Source: Nocardiopsis sp. TSRI0078 (GTDB lineage: Bacteria > Actinomycetota > Actinomycetes > Streptosporangiales > Streptosporangiaceae). From it: 64,000 bases of DNA. Position 1 is the first letter of the stretch; the number at the start of each line of letters is the position of its first letter. The notes under the pieces are model-generated. The model saw only the letters and a program-made list of their open reading frames with translations. It did not search any database and was not told where the DNA came from. Below, piece by piece: positions 6,165-15,011 of this stretch. The translations under genes were made by a program, and so were the position numbers. The stretch spans positions 124,001 to 188,000 of the forward strand of contig NZ_LWLB01000035.1 in assembly GCF_001905145.1 (NCBI RefSeq), written 5' to 3'.

Positions 6165-8996
6165 TCAGCCGCGGGTGAACCCCAGGGTCGCGACGGCCGC
6201 TCCCGGCCGGTCGAAGACCAGGTAGAGGTCGCGGATCCCCCGGGCTTCGGTGACGGCCGCACCGGCCTCGGTGAAGTCGTAGCCGTCCTTGCCCGCCGGG
6301 ACGTCGACGACGGCGGCGGTCGGCCCCTCCTCGGGGTCGTCCAGGCGCAGCCGGAGCGTGCAGGCGTGCTCGGCGTTGACCTCCAGACGGCACCCGGTGA
6401 CCCCGTCGCCGAGGTCGACGTCGCGGAAGGCCGCCCACGCGCCCTCCCCGCGTGAGCGCACGGCGTCGCCGCGTTCGGGGGTGAGCGGGCACAGCGAGGT
6501 GTTCCGGGCGTCGTCGTAGCCCGCCGCCGACCACGGGGTGAGCGCGTCGCGGGGCGGGATGGCCTCACCCGGCACGTCCAGGGAGGCGGTGGCGCGGATG
6601 TCGGTCGCCGAGCGCCCGACGAGCACCTCGCGCGGTGCCTCCTCCACCACGAAGCGGTCCCGGGTGGTGTCCCACAGGGCGAGCCGGTCCACGTCGAAGG
6701 ACACCGCGGCCACGGCGCTGCCCCCGGGCTCCACGCGCACCCGGGCGAACCCGCGCAGCGCCCGCAGCGGGGTCCGCACCCGCGAGGCCAGCTGGCGGGT
6801 GTACACCTGCACCACCTCCTCGGCGGTCCGCGTCCCGGTGTTGGCGACCATGACCGTGACGGTGACCCGTCCGTCCTCCACCCCGACCACCGGCGCCGCG
6901 TACTCGACACGCGTGTAGCCGAGGCCGTGCCCGAACGGGTAGAGGGGCTCCCCCTCGAAGTACAGGTAGGTGCCGCGCGCGCCGATGATGTCGTAGTCGA
7001 GCATCCCGGGCAGGTCGTCGGCGGACCGGTACCAGGTCTGGGTCAGCCGTCCGGCGGGTTCGGCGTCGCCGAACAGCACGTCGGCGAGCGCGTGCCCGTA
7101 CTCCTGGCCTCCGTGCGCCGACCACAGGATCGCCGGAACGTGCTCGTCGGCCCACGTGATCCCGAACGGGTAGCCGCTGCTGAGCACCAGGACGGTGGCC
7201 GGGTTGGCCCCGCGCACGGCGCGCAGCACGCGTTCCTGCGCGGCGGGCAGGTCCAGGTCGGTCCGGTCCTCGGTCTCGCGCCCGTTGACCATGGGGTGGT
7301 CGCCCAGGACGACCACCGCGGCGTCGGCGGTGGCGGCCACCCGCGCGGCCTCCTCGGCACCGGTGCCCAGTCCGCGGATCCCGAGGGGCACGGCGCGGTC
7401 GGCCTCCTCGGCCAGCACGAGCGTGGCGCCGTCGGAGCCGACGCCGACGCGGCGCCCGGTGTGGATCTGCACCAGGGCGAACCGCTCCGGCTCCACCTCC
7501 TCCAGGCGGAAGGTCTGCCGCACCTCCCAGGTGCCGGGGCCGGGTGCGGTGCAGGCCAGGGTGCCGTCCGGGCCCTCGTCGAGGTACCCGCCCGTGGCCG
7601 TCGAACGCAGCACGAGGGCCCCGCCTCCCCAGTCCAGGAGGTCGAACGCGCTCCCCTCGGCGTCGTGGACCGCTCCCTCCAGCCGCAGCGGCTCCCCCTC
7701 GCCCGGTTCGACGACCACGCGTCGACCGGACGAGCTCAGGTGCACGCGGTCGGCCCCCTCGCAGAACACGGTCTCGACGCGTTCGGCGATCCCGGCCCGC
7801 GCGGTCACGGAGTAGGGCAGCGTGCCGCTGTACCAGTCCTCCAGCACGGTGTCGCCGAGCTGGCCGATGACGGCGATCCGGCGCGCGCCGCGCAGCGGCA
7901 GCGCCCCCTCGTTGCGCAGCAGCACGAACGCGCGGGTGGCCGCCTCACGGGCCAGCGCGCGGTGCTCGGGGGTGTCGACGGCGCCCTCGTCCGCGGCGCC
8001 GACCGGGCCGTCACCGGCCAGCAGGTCCCCACCGCCGGGCTCGGGGTCGAACTCGCCCAGCCGGAGGCGGATCGACAGCGCGCGGCGTGCGGCGCGGTCG
8101 ATGTCGGCCTCGGTGAGCAGTCCCCGCCGCAGCGCCTCGCCCAGGTGCCCGAGGGTGGCCTCGGGGCGGTCGTCGTCCTGGGTGAAGCTGTCGAGCCCGG
8201 CCCGGACGGCGTGCGCGTAGGCGGTGGGAAGGTCGGGGTGGAAGCGCTGCATCTCGGTGAGGTTGGCGGGGGCGTAGGCGTCGCTGACCACCAGGATGTG
8301 GTCGGGGGCGGTCCGGCGCAGCACGTCGCCGATCAGCGGGCTCAGGTGCGCGGGACGTCCGTTGACCAGGTTGTAGGAGGGCATGACGGCCACGGCCGCC
8401 CCGTCTGCCAGGGCGGGCAGGAAGGCCTCCAGCTCGTACTCGCGCAGGACGCGCGGCGGCAGGTCGCTGGAGGTGGTGCAGCGGTCCTCCTCGTTGTTGT
8501 AGGCGAGGAAGTGCTTGAGGGTGGGCGCGGTGCGCAGGCGCGGGCCCTCGCCCGCCAGGCCGCGGGCGTGGGCGGTGGCCAGGAGGCCGGTCAGCCAGGG
8601 GTCCTCGGAGTAGCCCTCCTCGTTGCGGCCCCACCGGGGATCGCGCAGCGGGTTGACCACGGGCGCCCAGACGTTGCGCCCGGCCCCCGCGTCCTGCCGG
8701 GCGAGCACCTCGTCGGCGGTGGCCCGGCCGACGCGGCGGACCAGGTCCGGGTCCCAGGTGCTGGCCAGGCCGACGGCCTGCGGGTAGACGGTGGCCGGAC
8801 CGAGCCAGGCCAGTCCGTGCAGGGCCTCGGTCCCCGTCCGGAAGGGCCCGAGGCCGAGGCGTTCGACGGGGGCCTGGTGCTGGTGGAGCAGGCCGAGCTT
8901 CTCCTCGGTGGTGAGGCGTCCGAGCAGGTCGTCCAGGCGCTGCTCGTCCGGCAGGTCGGGGTTCCGGTGGGGCGGTACTGGCGTCTGGCTGGTCAT
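6165..8996 (-). CDS. GH3 beta-glycosidase with internal beta-rich insert and C-terminal CBM6-like domain
   Basis: A 943-residue cytoplasmic GH3 enzyme (no signal peptide), a beta-glucosidase or beta-xylosidase. Residues 20-320 are the (beta/alpha)8 domain with the nucleophile Asp239 in VVSDAYAP. The alpha/beta sandwich is split by a beta-rich insert at about 410-535 whose spacing (ALVLRSTATGGYLDE..., RRVGVGSDGATLVLAEE) looks beta-trefoil-like rather than PA14. A fibronectin-III-like domain spans about 697-779. The end (about 814-943) finishes with DLYLVFDRPG, the hallmark of CBM6-like modules. ATG 8996 is preferred over GTG 9020 because AGAGGCGG lies upstream of it. It is divergent from the ABC importer, with a LacI-like dyad 45 bp upstream. 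Confidence 0.85.
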   Translation of the reverse strand: MTSQTPVPPHRNPDLPDEQRLDDLLGRLTTEEKLGLLHQHQAPVERLGLGPFRTGTEALHGLAWLGPATVYPQAVGLASTWDPDLVRRVGRATADEVLARQDAGAGRNVWAPVVNPLRDPRWGRNEEGYSEDPWLTGLLATAHARGLAGEGPRLRTAPTLKHFLAYNNEEDRCTTSSDLPPRVLREYELEAFLPALADGAAVAVMPSYNLVNGRPAHLSPLIGDVLRRTAPDHILVVSDAYAPANLTEMQRFHPDLPTAYAHAVRAGLDSFTQDDDRPEATLGHLGEALRRGLLTEADIDRAARRALSIRLRLGEFDPEPGGGDLLAGDGPVGAADEGAVDTPEHRALAREAATRAFVLLRNEGALPLRGARRIAVIGQLGDTVLEDWYSGTLPYSVTARAGIAERVETVFCEGADRVHLSSSGRRVVVEPGEGEPLRLEGAVHDAEGSAFDLLDWGGGALVLRSTATGGYLDEGPDGTLACTAPGPGTWEVRQTFRLEEVEPERFALVQIHTGRRVGVGSDGATLVLAEEADRAVPLGIRGLGTGAEEAARVAATADAAVVVLGDHPMVNGRETEDRTDLDLPAAQERVLRAVRGANPATVLVLSSGYPFGITWADEHVPAILWSAHGGQEYGHALADVLFGDAEPAGRLTQTWYRSADDLPGMLDYDIIGARGTYLYFEGEPLYPFGHGLGYTRVEYAAPVVGVEDGRVTVTVMVANTGTRTAEEVVQVYTRQLASRVRTPLRALRGFARVRVEPGGSAVAAVSFDVDRLALWDTTRDRFVVEEAPREVLVGRSATDIRATASLDVPGEAIPPRDALTPWSAAGYDDARNTSLCPLTPERGDAVRSRGEGAWAAFRDVDLGDGVTGCRLEVNAEHACTLRLRLDDPEEGPTAAVVDVPAGKDGYDFTEAGAAVTEARGIRDLYLVFDRPGAAVATLGFTRG

Positions 8997-9040
8997 GGGG
9001 GGTGTCCGCCTCTCGTGCACGGGGGTATTGTCCTTTGAAA

Positions 9041-9054
9041 TCGAACCGCTTCGA
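9041..9054. promoter_or_regulatory. LacI-type operator, GH3 side
   Basis: TCGAACCGCTTCGA differs at one base from the perfect palindrome TCGAAGCGCTTCGA at 17878-17891. It lies 45 bp upstream of the GH3 start in the GH3/ABC divergent promoter region. The central CG and CGAA..TTCG arms are typical of LacI-family sites. The matching regulator is probably the LacI protein at 27102-28085. Confidence 0.65.
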
Positions 9055-9101
9055 CTTCGATACCGGAGGGCCTTGTGTGCTACTTCACAGTGGAGTAATT
9101 T

Positions 9102-9124
9102 GTTTGTCTAAACGGCCAACTAAT
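9102..9124. promoter_or_regulatory. ROK-type operator upstream of the ABC importer
   Basis: A 23-bp site reading GTTTGTCTA, five variable bases, then CCAACTAAT. The same two 9-mers with the same spacing occur in reverse complement at 22338-22360 upstream of the xylose isomerase, with 18 of 23 bases identical and all differences in the centre. It lies 69 bp upstream of the solute-binding protein start. Confidence 0.65.
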
Positions 9125-9193
9125 TCATAGCAAAATGGCCCTTCGTTTCCTACCCCCCTGGGCTGCGGCCTGGCCTACCGAAGGAACGACGCT

Positions 9194-10858
9194 ATGCCTT
9201 CCCACCCCCTGCGTCCGGCGATACGCCGGCGCCGCTTCCTCGGCCTGGTGGGCGCCTCCACCACCGCCGCGCTCACCGCGGGCGCCCTCTCCGGCTGCGG
9301 GGCGGGCCCGAACGGCGGCGGCGGTGGCGGATCCGCCTCCGACGCCGGCTCGCTGGACGAGCTGATCCCCACCCACATCCCGTTCGACGGGGTCGCCCCC
9401 GACATCGAGGGGCAGCACGGTGCACCCGACGGGTTCACCGCCTACCCCGAGGACTTCGTCCGGGCCGTACCCGAGCCCCCCGGCAGGGGCGGGCGGTACA
9501 CGGCGATGACGCCCCTGTGGGGTCCGATCCCGCCCGGCCTGGGCAACAACTCCTTCTTCGACCACGTCAACGGACGCCTCGGCGCCACGGTCGAGTTCAA
9601 CTTCCAGGACGGCAACACGGTCATCGACAAGATGAACGCGGTGATCGCCGGGCGCGACGTCGCCGACATCACGATGATCCCCGACTGGACCATCAACCTG
9701 ATCCCGCAGTTCAACCGGGCCGTCGGCGAGCTCTTCGAGGACCTGACCCCCCACCTGGCCGGCGACGCGGCACAGGCCTACCCCCTGCTCGCCAACCTGG
9801 AGAGCGACGCCTGGCGGTGGAACGTCTTCAACCAGCGGCTCCACGGGGTGCCCTGGCCCTCCGAGCCCTTCGGCAACTGGGTCCTGTACCGGCGCGACCT
9901 CATGGACGAGTACGGCCTCGAGCCGCCCGCCAGCCCCGACGACCTCTTCGCGATCGGCGAGGAGGTCAACGACCCCGACAACAACCGCTGGGCGTTCGGC
10001 GACTTCAACCTCAGCATGCGCCAGATCTTCGGAGCCCCCAAGCAGTGGCGCTACGAGGGTGGCGAGCTCATCCACATGTTCGAGACCGACGAGTGGAGGG
10101 CCAGCGTCGAGTACATGCGCAAGGTGTTCGACGCCGGGCTGGTCCACCCCGACATCGTCGCCCAGGGCGACAACGCCAAGGAGCTGCTCAACTCCGGGCA
10201 GATCGTCTTCAACCAGGACGGCATCGGCGCCTGGCACGAGGCCTACATGCAGATGCTCGGCGACAACCCCGACTTCCGACTGGACCTGATGCCGGTCTTC
10301 GGCAACGGCGGCAACGACCCCGTCATGCACCGCAGCGACCCCTCCGGCCAGTCCGTGTTCGTGCGCAAGGGCATGGAGCCGGAACAGGTCGAGGAGATCC
10401 TCGGCATCCTCAACTTCTGCGCCGCGCCGTTCGGGACCCAGGAGTACATGGACTACCGCTACGGCGAGGAGGGCGTCCACCACGAGCTCAACGCCGACGG
10501 CGCCCCGCAGCTCACCGAGAAGGGCAACGCGGAGGTCAACGACGGCTACTACTTCCTGAGCGGGCGCCCCCCGGCGGTCACCGAGAGCCAGTACCCGGAC
10601 TTCGTGCAGTGGAAGTGCGACTGGTACAACCACGCCGCGCAGTTCACCGAGGAGGACCCGTTCGCGGGCATCCGCATCCAGCGCCCCGAGCGCTTCTCCG
10701 CCGCCGAGACCCCCATGACCGACAGGGTGGAGGACATCATCCGGGGCCGCGAGGACCTCGGGGCACTGGACGAGGCCGTCGCGAACTGGCGCCGCGACGG
10801 CGGTGACGAGGGCCGGGAGTTCTACATGAAGGTCCTCCAGGAGCACGGACGTGACTGA
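9194..10858 (+). CDS. ABC sugar transporter, Lpl-type substrate-binding lipoprotein
   Basis: A 554-residue extracellular solute-binding protein. The N-terminus has a twin-arginine motif (RRRRFLGLV) and a lipobox LSGC, so it is exported by Tat and lipid-anchored. Its length exceeds the usual 430 residues and fits the LplA-type cluster that works with LplB/LplC-like permeases and binds larger oligosaccharides. Trp/Tyr-rich segments (PWPSEPFGNWVLYRRDL, YYFLSGRPPAV) would suit sugar stacking. The next gene overlaps its end by 8 bp. No ATPase gene follows, so a shared MsiK-like ATPase is expected (inference). Substrate inferred from neighbours as xyloglucan oligosaccharides. Confidence 0.87.
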   Translation: MPSHPLRPAIRRRRFLGLVGASTTAALTAGALSGCGAGPNGGGGGGSASDAGSLDELIPTHIPFDGVAPDIEGQHGAPDGFTAYPEDFVRAVPEPPGRGGRYTAMTPLWGPIPPGLGNNSFFDHVNGRLGATVEFNFQDGNTVIDKMNAVIAGRDVADITMIPDWTINLIPQFNRAVGELFEDLTPHLAGDAAQAYPLLANLESDAWRWNVFNQRLHGVPWPSEPFGNWVLYRRDLMDEYGLEPPASPDDLFAIGEEVNDPDNNRWAFGDFNLSMRQIFGAPKQWRYEGGELIHMFETDEWRASVEYMRKVFDAGLVHPDIVAQGDNAKELLNSGQIVFNQDGIGAWHEAYMQMLGDNPDFRLDLMPVFGNGGNDPVMHRSDPSGQSVFVRKGMEPEQVEEILGILNFCAAPFGTQEYMDYRYGEEGVHHELNADGAPQLTEKGNAEVNDGYYFLSGRPPAVTESQYPDFVQWKCDWYNHAAQFTEEDPFAGIRIQRPERFSAAETPMTDRVEDIIRGREDLGALDEAVANWRRDGGDEGREFYMKVLQEHGRD

Positions 10859-11888
10859 GCGGACCGCGACCACGAGCAAGACGCCGCCTCCGTCCCCCGC
10901 GCCCCGTCGGCGCGGCGGCCGGGGGCGGCCCCCGGTCGTCCCCGACCACCGGGGCGGGCGGCCCTCGGTGCGTTCGGGGCCCTCACTCCCCGCCAGGCTG
11001 CGCCGCGACTGGCAGCTGCTGCTGATGACGCTCCCGGCGATCGGGCTCCTGGCGGTGTTCCACTACACGCCGACCCTCGGCAACATCATCGCCTTCCAGG
11101 AGTACAACCCCTGGGACGGTGTGCTGGGCAGCCCGTGGGTGGGGCTGGCCCAGTTCGAGCGGCTGTTCACCGACCCCCGCTTCTGGAGCGCGGTCGGCAA
11201 CACCCTGACGATCGCCGCCGTCCAGCTGGTGTTCTTCTTCCCCATCCCCATCGCCCTGGCCATCCTGCTGGACAGCGTCCTCTCCCCGAGGATGCGGCTG
11301 GTGCTCCAGAGCATCGTGTACATGCCGCACTTCTTCTCGTGGGTCCTGGTCGTGACCCTGTTCCAGCAGATCCTGGGCGGCGCCGGACTGTTCTCGCAGA
11401 TGCTCCGGCAGAACGGGCACGCACCGCTGGAGATCATGACCGACCCGGACGCGTTCCTGTTCGTGGTCACCTCCCAGATGATCTGGAAGGACGCCGGGTG
11501 GGGGACGATCATCTTCCTCGCGGCGCTGGCGGCCGTGAACCAGAACCTCTACGAGTCCGCCGCCGTGGACGGCGCCGGGCGGTGGCGGCGCATGTGGCAC
11601 ATCACCCTGCCCGGCCTGCGGCCGGTGATCATCCTGCTGCTCATCCTCAAGCTCGGCGACATCCTCAACGTCGGCTTCGAGCAGTTCTACCTGCAGCGGG
11701 ACGCGTTCGGATCGAACGTGTCGGAGGTCCTGGACACCTTCATCTACCACCAGACCCTGGTGACGGGGAACTTCAGCGCGGGAGCGGTCGCGGGCCTGGT
11801 CAAGGGCGTGGTCGGACTGATCCTCATCCTGCTGGCCAACAAGCTGGCCCACAAGATGGGCGAACACGGAATCTACCGACGAGCATGA
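10851..11888 (+). CDS. ABC sugar transporter permease (LplB type)
   Basis: A 345-residue inner-membrane permease with an approximately 40-residue basic/proline-rich cytoplasmic N-terminus and about six membrane helices. The ATPase-contacting EAA loop is seen as YESAAVDGAGRWRRMWHITLPGL. The segment NIIAFQEYNPWDG near the first periplasmic loop is typical of LplB homologues. GTG 10851 overlaps the preceding lipoprotein gene by 8 bp, and the TGA overlaps the next ATG (ATGA), indicating translational coupling within a three-gene operon. Confidence 0.9.
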   Translation: MTERTATTSKTPPPSPAPRRRGGRGRPPVVPDHRGGRPSVRSGPSLPARLRRDWQLLLMTLPAIGLLAVFHYTPTLGNIIAFQEYNPWDGVLGSPWVGLAQFERLFTDPRFWSAVGNTLTIAAVQLVFFFPIPIALAILLDSVLSPRMRLVLQSIVYMPHFFSWVLVVTLFQQILGGAGLFSQMLRQNGHAPLEIMTDPDAFLFVVTSQMIWKDAGWGTIIFLAALAAVNQNLYESAAVDGAGRWRRMWHITLPGLRPVIILLLILKLGDILNVGFEQFYLQRDAFGSNVSEVLDTFIYHQTLVTGNFSAGAVAGLVKGVVGLILILLANKLAHKMGEHGIYRRA

Positions 11889-12796
11889 GCACACTGTTCA
11901 AGGACCGCCCCGTCTGGGCGGAGCGCCCGAGCCTTCCCGCACGCGCGGCGAAGAGCACCACACTGGCCGCCATCGCGGTGGTCATCGTCTTCCCCCTCTA
12001 CGTCGTGATCCTGACCAGCCTCTCCCCCGCCGCGGCGGTGAACAGCGCGGGCGGCCTGGTGCTGGTCCCGCAGGGGATCTCCTTCCAGGCCTACGCCGAC
12101 CTGTTCGGCGGGGGCGTGGTGACCCGGGCCGTCCTGGTCAGCCTGGGGGTCACCGCGGTGGGCACGCTGGTCAGCCTGGTGGCGACCGTCCTGGCCGCGT
12201 ACGGGCTGTCCCAGCCGGGATCGCTGTGGCACCGACCGCTGCTGTTCGCGGTGCTGCTGACCTTCCTGTTCGCGCCCGGGATGATCCCGCTGTACCTGCT
12301 GGTCAGCGACCTCGGGATGATCGACAGCTACTGGTCGCTGATCCTGCCCACGGCGGTGAACGCGTTCAACCTGGTGGTGATGCGGGCGTTCTTCATGAAC
12401 CTGCCCCAGGAGATCGGCGACAGCGCCCGCGTGGACGGGGCGAGCGAGTGGACCATCCTGACCCGGCTGGTCCTGCCCATGTCCAAGGGGGTCACCGCGG
12501 TCGTCGGCCTGTTCTACGCGGTGGGCTACTGGAACGCCTTCTTCAACGCCATCCTCTACATCAACGACAACGCCAAGTGGCCGCTGCAGCTGGTGCTGCG
12601 CCAGTACGTGCAGCAGGGCCAGCAGCTCAGTTCGAGCTCGGTGATCGGCAACGCGGTGCAGGGAACCGCGTCGGCGCCCAACCTGGCCATCCAGATGGCC
12701 ATCGTGGTGGTGGCGCTGGTACCGGTCACCTTCGTCTACCCGCTGGTGCAGAAGCACTTCACCAAGGGCGTCATCATCGGCGCCGTCAAGGGTTGA
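11885..12796 (+). CDS. ABC sugar transporter permease (LplC/YtcP type)
   Basis: A 303-residue permease, the partner of the preceding one. About six helices; EAA loop GDSARVDGASEWTILTRLVLPMSKG. The conserved family end KHFTKGVIIGAVKG is present, so the protein is complete. It starts with ATG inside the ATGA overlap and is followed by a strong hairpin at 12819-12851 that should end the operon. Together with the binding protein it should import oligosaccharides released by the GH74 enzyme (inference). Confidence 0.9.
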   Translation: MSTLFKDRPVWAERPSLPARAAKSTTLAAIAVVIVFPLYVVILTSLSPAAAVNSAGGLVLVPQGISFQAYADLFGGGVVTRAVLVSLGVTAVGTLVSLVATVLAAYGLSQPGSLWHRPLLFAVLLTFLFAPGMIPLYLLVSDLGMIDSYWSLILPTAVNAFNLVVMRAFFMNLPQEIGDSARVDGASEWTILTRLVLPMSKGVTAVVGLFYAVGYWNAFFNAILYINDNAKWPLQLVLRQYVQQGQQLSSSSVIGNAVQGTASAPNLAIQMAIVVVALVPVTFVYPLVQKHFTKGVIIGAVKG

Positions 12797-12818
12797 CCGC
12801 CCGCTCCGACGGAACGGG

Positions 12819-12851
12819 ACCGCCCTCCCGAACGCGGGCCGGGAGGGCGGT
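12819..12851 (+). terminator. Hairpin terminator of the ABC operon
   Basis: Perfect 12-bp inverted repeat (ACCGCCCTCCCG / CGGGAGGGCGGT) with a 9-base loop, 22 bp after the last permease stop. No T-run follows, as is common in very GC-rich genomes. Confidence 0.65.
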
Positions 12852-12887
12852 CCGGCGCGCGGCCCCGGTCGTGGGGCACAGGACCGG

Positions 12888-13118
12888 TCAGAAACCCCGT
12901 TCGTAAATGTCCCTGCGGTCTCCGACCGCGATCACCCGGACCCACACGACCGGTTGCCCGTCATCGCCCTTGTCCAGGGTGTAGACGGCACGGTGGTCGC
13001 CGACGCGGAGTCGCCGACGGCCCTGATGGCCTGTGAGGGACCTGATGCCGAAGCCGCTGGTGTCGCCGGCGTCGAGTGCCTGCCGGAGTCCGGACAGACG
13101 GCGCAGGATCCCGACCGT
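12888..13118 (-). pseudogene. N-terminally truncated RelE/ParE-type toxin remnant
   Basis: Seventy-six codons open directly after, and in the same frame as, the MarR gene stop at 13119-13121. The translation contains the RelE/ParE core RRLRVGDHRAVYTLD, then VVWVRVIAVGDRRDIYERGF, the characteristic C-terminal two-thirds of these mRNA-interferase or gyrase toxins. No ATG, GTG or TTG start precedes the core, the usual first helix is missing, and no antitoxin gene is adjacent. It is therefore most likely a dead fragment whose 5' end was replaced by the MarR gene. Confidence 0.6.
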
Positions 13119-13592
13119 TCAGGATGGGTCCGGCCGGCCGTCCGCTCCGTTCGAGCGCAGTGCGCGCGCGAGGCCGTCGAGCAGGTCCGCGGCGTCCGCG
13201 ATCCGTTCACGGCGTCCCCCCGCCACCGAGGCCAGCCGCCGCGCCCACAGCGCGCGCAGGCGGCGCATGTTCTCGTCCGCCCGCTCCGTGGGGTGGAGCC
13301 GGATCACGCGCGCGTCGGCGCCGTCGGGCTCGCGGTGGACCAGCTCCTGCTCCTGCAGTACGCGCAGGGCCGCGCTCAGGTTGCTGCGCTGCAGGCCGAG
13401 CGCCTCGGCCACGGCGGCGGGCCGGGCCCCGGGGTGCTGGTGCAGGTAGCGCAGCACCGTCACCTGGGTGCCGGTGAGGCGCACGATCCCGGGGTCGTCG
13501 TCGCGGCGGGGCCTGAGCTCCCGGGCCAGGTGCTGGACGGCGTGGGCCAGGTCGGCCAGCAGCTCGTCGTGATCGTCGTCATCTGGTGTCAC
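13119..13592 (-). CDS. MarR-family transcriptional regulator
   Basis: A 157-residue winged-HTH repressor. The recognition region is seen as LTGTQVTVLRYLHQHPGARPAAVAEALGLQRSNLSAALRVLQEQELVHREPDGADARVIRLHPTE in outline: HTH at about residues 45-75 and a wing at 85-98. Start GTG 13592. It is divergent from an MFS drug exporter, with an AT-rich dyad between them, the usual MarR/efflux arrangement: a drug or aromatic ligand should release the repressor. Its last codon is followed directly by the toxin remnant in the same frame. Confidence 0.88.
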   Translation of the reverse strand: MTPDDDDHDELLADLAHAVQHLARELRPRRDDDPGIVRLTGTQVTVLRYLHQHPGARPAAVAEALGLQRSNLSAALRVLQEQELVHREPDGADARVIRLHPTERADENMRRLRALWARRLASVAGGRRERIADAADLLDGLARALRSNGADGRPDPS

Positions 13593-13607
13593 CCGTCCAG
13601 TGTATTT

Positions 13608-13637
13608 ATTATGTATGGATAGTTATTTATTCATAAT
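13608..13637. promoter_or_regulatory. Probable MarR operator in the MarR/MFS divergent promoter
   Basis: ATTATG (13608-13613) and CATAAT (13632-13637) form a perfect 6-bp inverted repeat around an AT-rich centre, in the only strongly AT-rich stretch of this region and 26 bp upstream of the MFS start. MarR sites are commonly AT-rich dyads of this kind. Confidence 0.45.
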
Positions 13638-13662
13638 CACTATCGCAGACGAGGAGACCCGT

Positions 13663-14928
13663 ATGAGCGACACCGCGCAGCGCCCCCGCAAGGGGCCGCC
13701 CGCCGCACCCGTTGCCGGGGACCAGGTCGGGACCGGCCTGCTGCTGGTCCTGGGCCTGCTCGCCGCGGTGGCGCCCCTGGCCATGGACCTGTACCTGCCG
13801 GCCTTCCCCGCCATGGCCGGGGAACTGTCCGTCGGCACCACCGCGGTCCAGGCGACGCTGACCGCGTTCCTCGTCGGCCTGACCGCGGGCCACCTGCTCT
13901 TCGGCCCCCTCTCGGACCGCCTCGGGCGGCGGCGGCCCCTCGTCGCGGGCGCCGCCCTGTGCGTGGCGGCGGGCGCGGTGGCCGCCCTCGCCCCCACGGC
14001 GGAGGTCCTGGTCGCGGCCCGCCTCCTGCAGGGGCTGGGCGGTGCCGCCGGCATGGTCATCGGCCGCGCGGTCGTCTCCGACCTGGTCCGCGGGCGGGCC
14101 GCGGCGCGCGCCTTCAGCCTGATGATGATCGTGGGCGGTGTGGCGCCGGTCGTGGCCCCCGTGCTCGGCGGCCTCCTCCTGGAGCCGCTGGGCTGGCGGG
14201 GCCTGCTGGCCATCGTGCTCGCCCTGTCCGCGGTGATGCTGCTCGCCGTGCTCGTGGCCGTACCCGAGTCCAGGCCGCCCGAGCTCCGGCGGCCCGTCCG
14301 CTCGCGTCCGGACGCGGGGCGCTCCGCGCCCTCCGGGCTGCGCTCGCGCACCTTCCTGGGACACGGGCTCGCGTTCGGCTCCGCCTTCGCCGTCATGATG
14401 GCCTACATCTCGGCCTCACCGTTCGTGTACCAGGTGATGATGGGCCTGGACGCGACGCTGTACGGGGTGGTGTTCGGCGCCAACGCGCTGGCGCTGTCGG
14501 TCGTCAGCGCCCTGTCGGCCCGCCTGTCCTCCTCCTACCCGGTGCGCGGACTGCTGGGCACGGGCCTGGCCGTGTGCCTGGGCGGCTGCGTCGGCACCGG
14601 GCTGCTCGTGGTCACCGGAGCGCCCGTCGGCTGGCTGGCCCTGACCCTGTTCGTGTCGGTGGCGAGCATCGGCCTGGTGCTGGGCAACGCCACGGCCCTG
14701 GCCCTGGCCGCCGTGCCGCGCGCCGCGGGAAGCGGGTCGGCGCTGGTCGGCGCCCTGCAGTTCGGCCTGGCCGCCGCGGTCTCGCCGCTGGTGGGCCTGG
14801 GAGGAGAGCACACCGCCGGACCGATGGCCGGGGTCATGCTGGCCGCGGCCGTCCTCGCGGTCGGCTCGTTCCTCCTGGCGGACGAGGGGGAGGGCGGGGG
14901 CCGCCCGGCGGCGGACCCCGCACCGTAG
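13663..14928 (+). CDS. Bcr/CflA-family MFS multidrug exporter
   Basis: A 421-residue, 12-helix major facilitator. The Bcr/CflA signature is clear: APLAMDLYLPAFPAMAGEL in helix 1 and GPLSDRLGRRRPLV in loop 2-3. The second motif, LLQGLGGAAGMVIGRAVVSDL, occurs in helices 4-5. These proton antiporters export drugs such as bicyclomycin or sulfonamides, sometimes cysteine. ATG 13663 follows GAGGAGA. It is regulated by the divergent MarR protein (inference) and ends before a shared terminator. Confidence 0.88.
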   Translation: MSDTAQRPRKGPPAAPVAGDQVGTGLLLVLGLLAAVAPLAMDLYLPAFPAMAGELSVGTTAVQATLTAFLVGLTAGHLLFGPLSDRLGRRRPLVAGAALCVAAGAVAALAPTAEVLVAARLLQGLGGAAGMVIGRAVVSDLVRGRAAARAFSLMMIVGGVAPVVAPVLGGLLLEPLGWRGLLAIVLALSAVMLLAVLVAVPESRPPELRRPVRSRPDAGRSAPSGLRSRTFLGHGLAFGSAFAVMMAYISASPFVYQVMMGLDATLYGVVFGANALALSVVSALSARLSSSYPVRGLLGTGLAVCLGGCVGTGLLVVTGAPVGWLALTLFVSVASIGLVLGNATALALAAVPRAAGSGSALVGALQFGLAAAVSPLVGLGGEHTAGPMAGVMLAAAVLAVGSFLLADEGEGGGRPAADPAP

Positions 14929-14967
14929 GAGGCGCCTCGTCCCGTCCGACCGCTCCCCGACGCGGAA

Positions 14968-14997
14968 GGGGCCGGGAACCGCGTGGTCCCCGGCCCC
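14968..14997. terminator. Bidirectional terminator between MFS exporter and GH74
   Basis: GGGGCCGGGAACC and GGTCCCCGGCCCC form a 13-bp stem with one mismatch and a 4-base loop, between two convergent genes. Confidence 0.6.
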
Positions 14998-15011
14998 GCC
15001 GTGTCAGGGCG

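Noticed and set aside
12888-13118. Working type II toxin-antitoxin module
   Set aside because: The toxin frame has no start codon and no antitoxin gene is adjacent.
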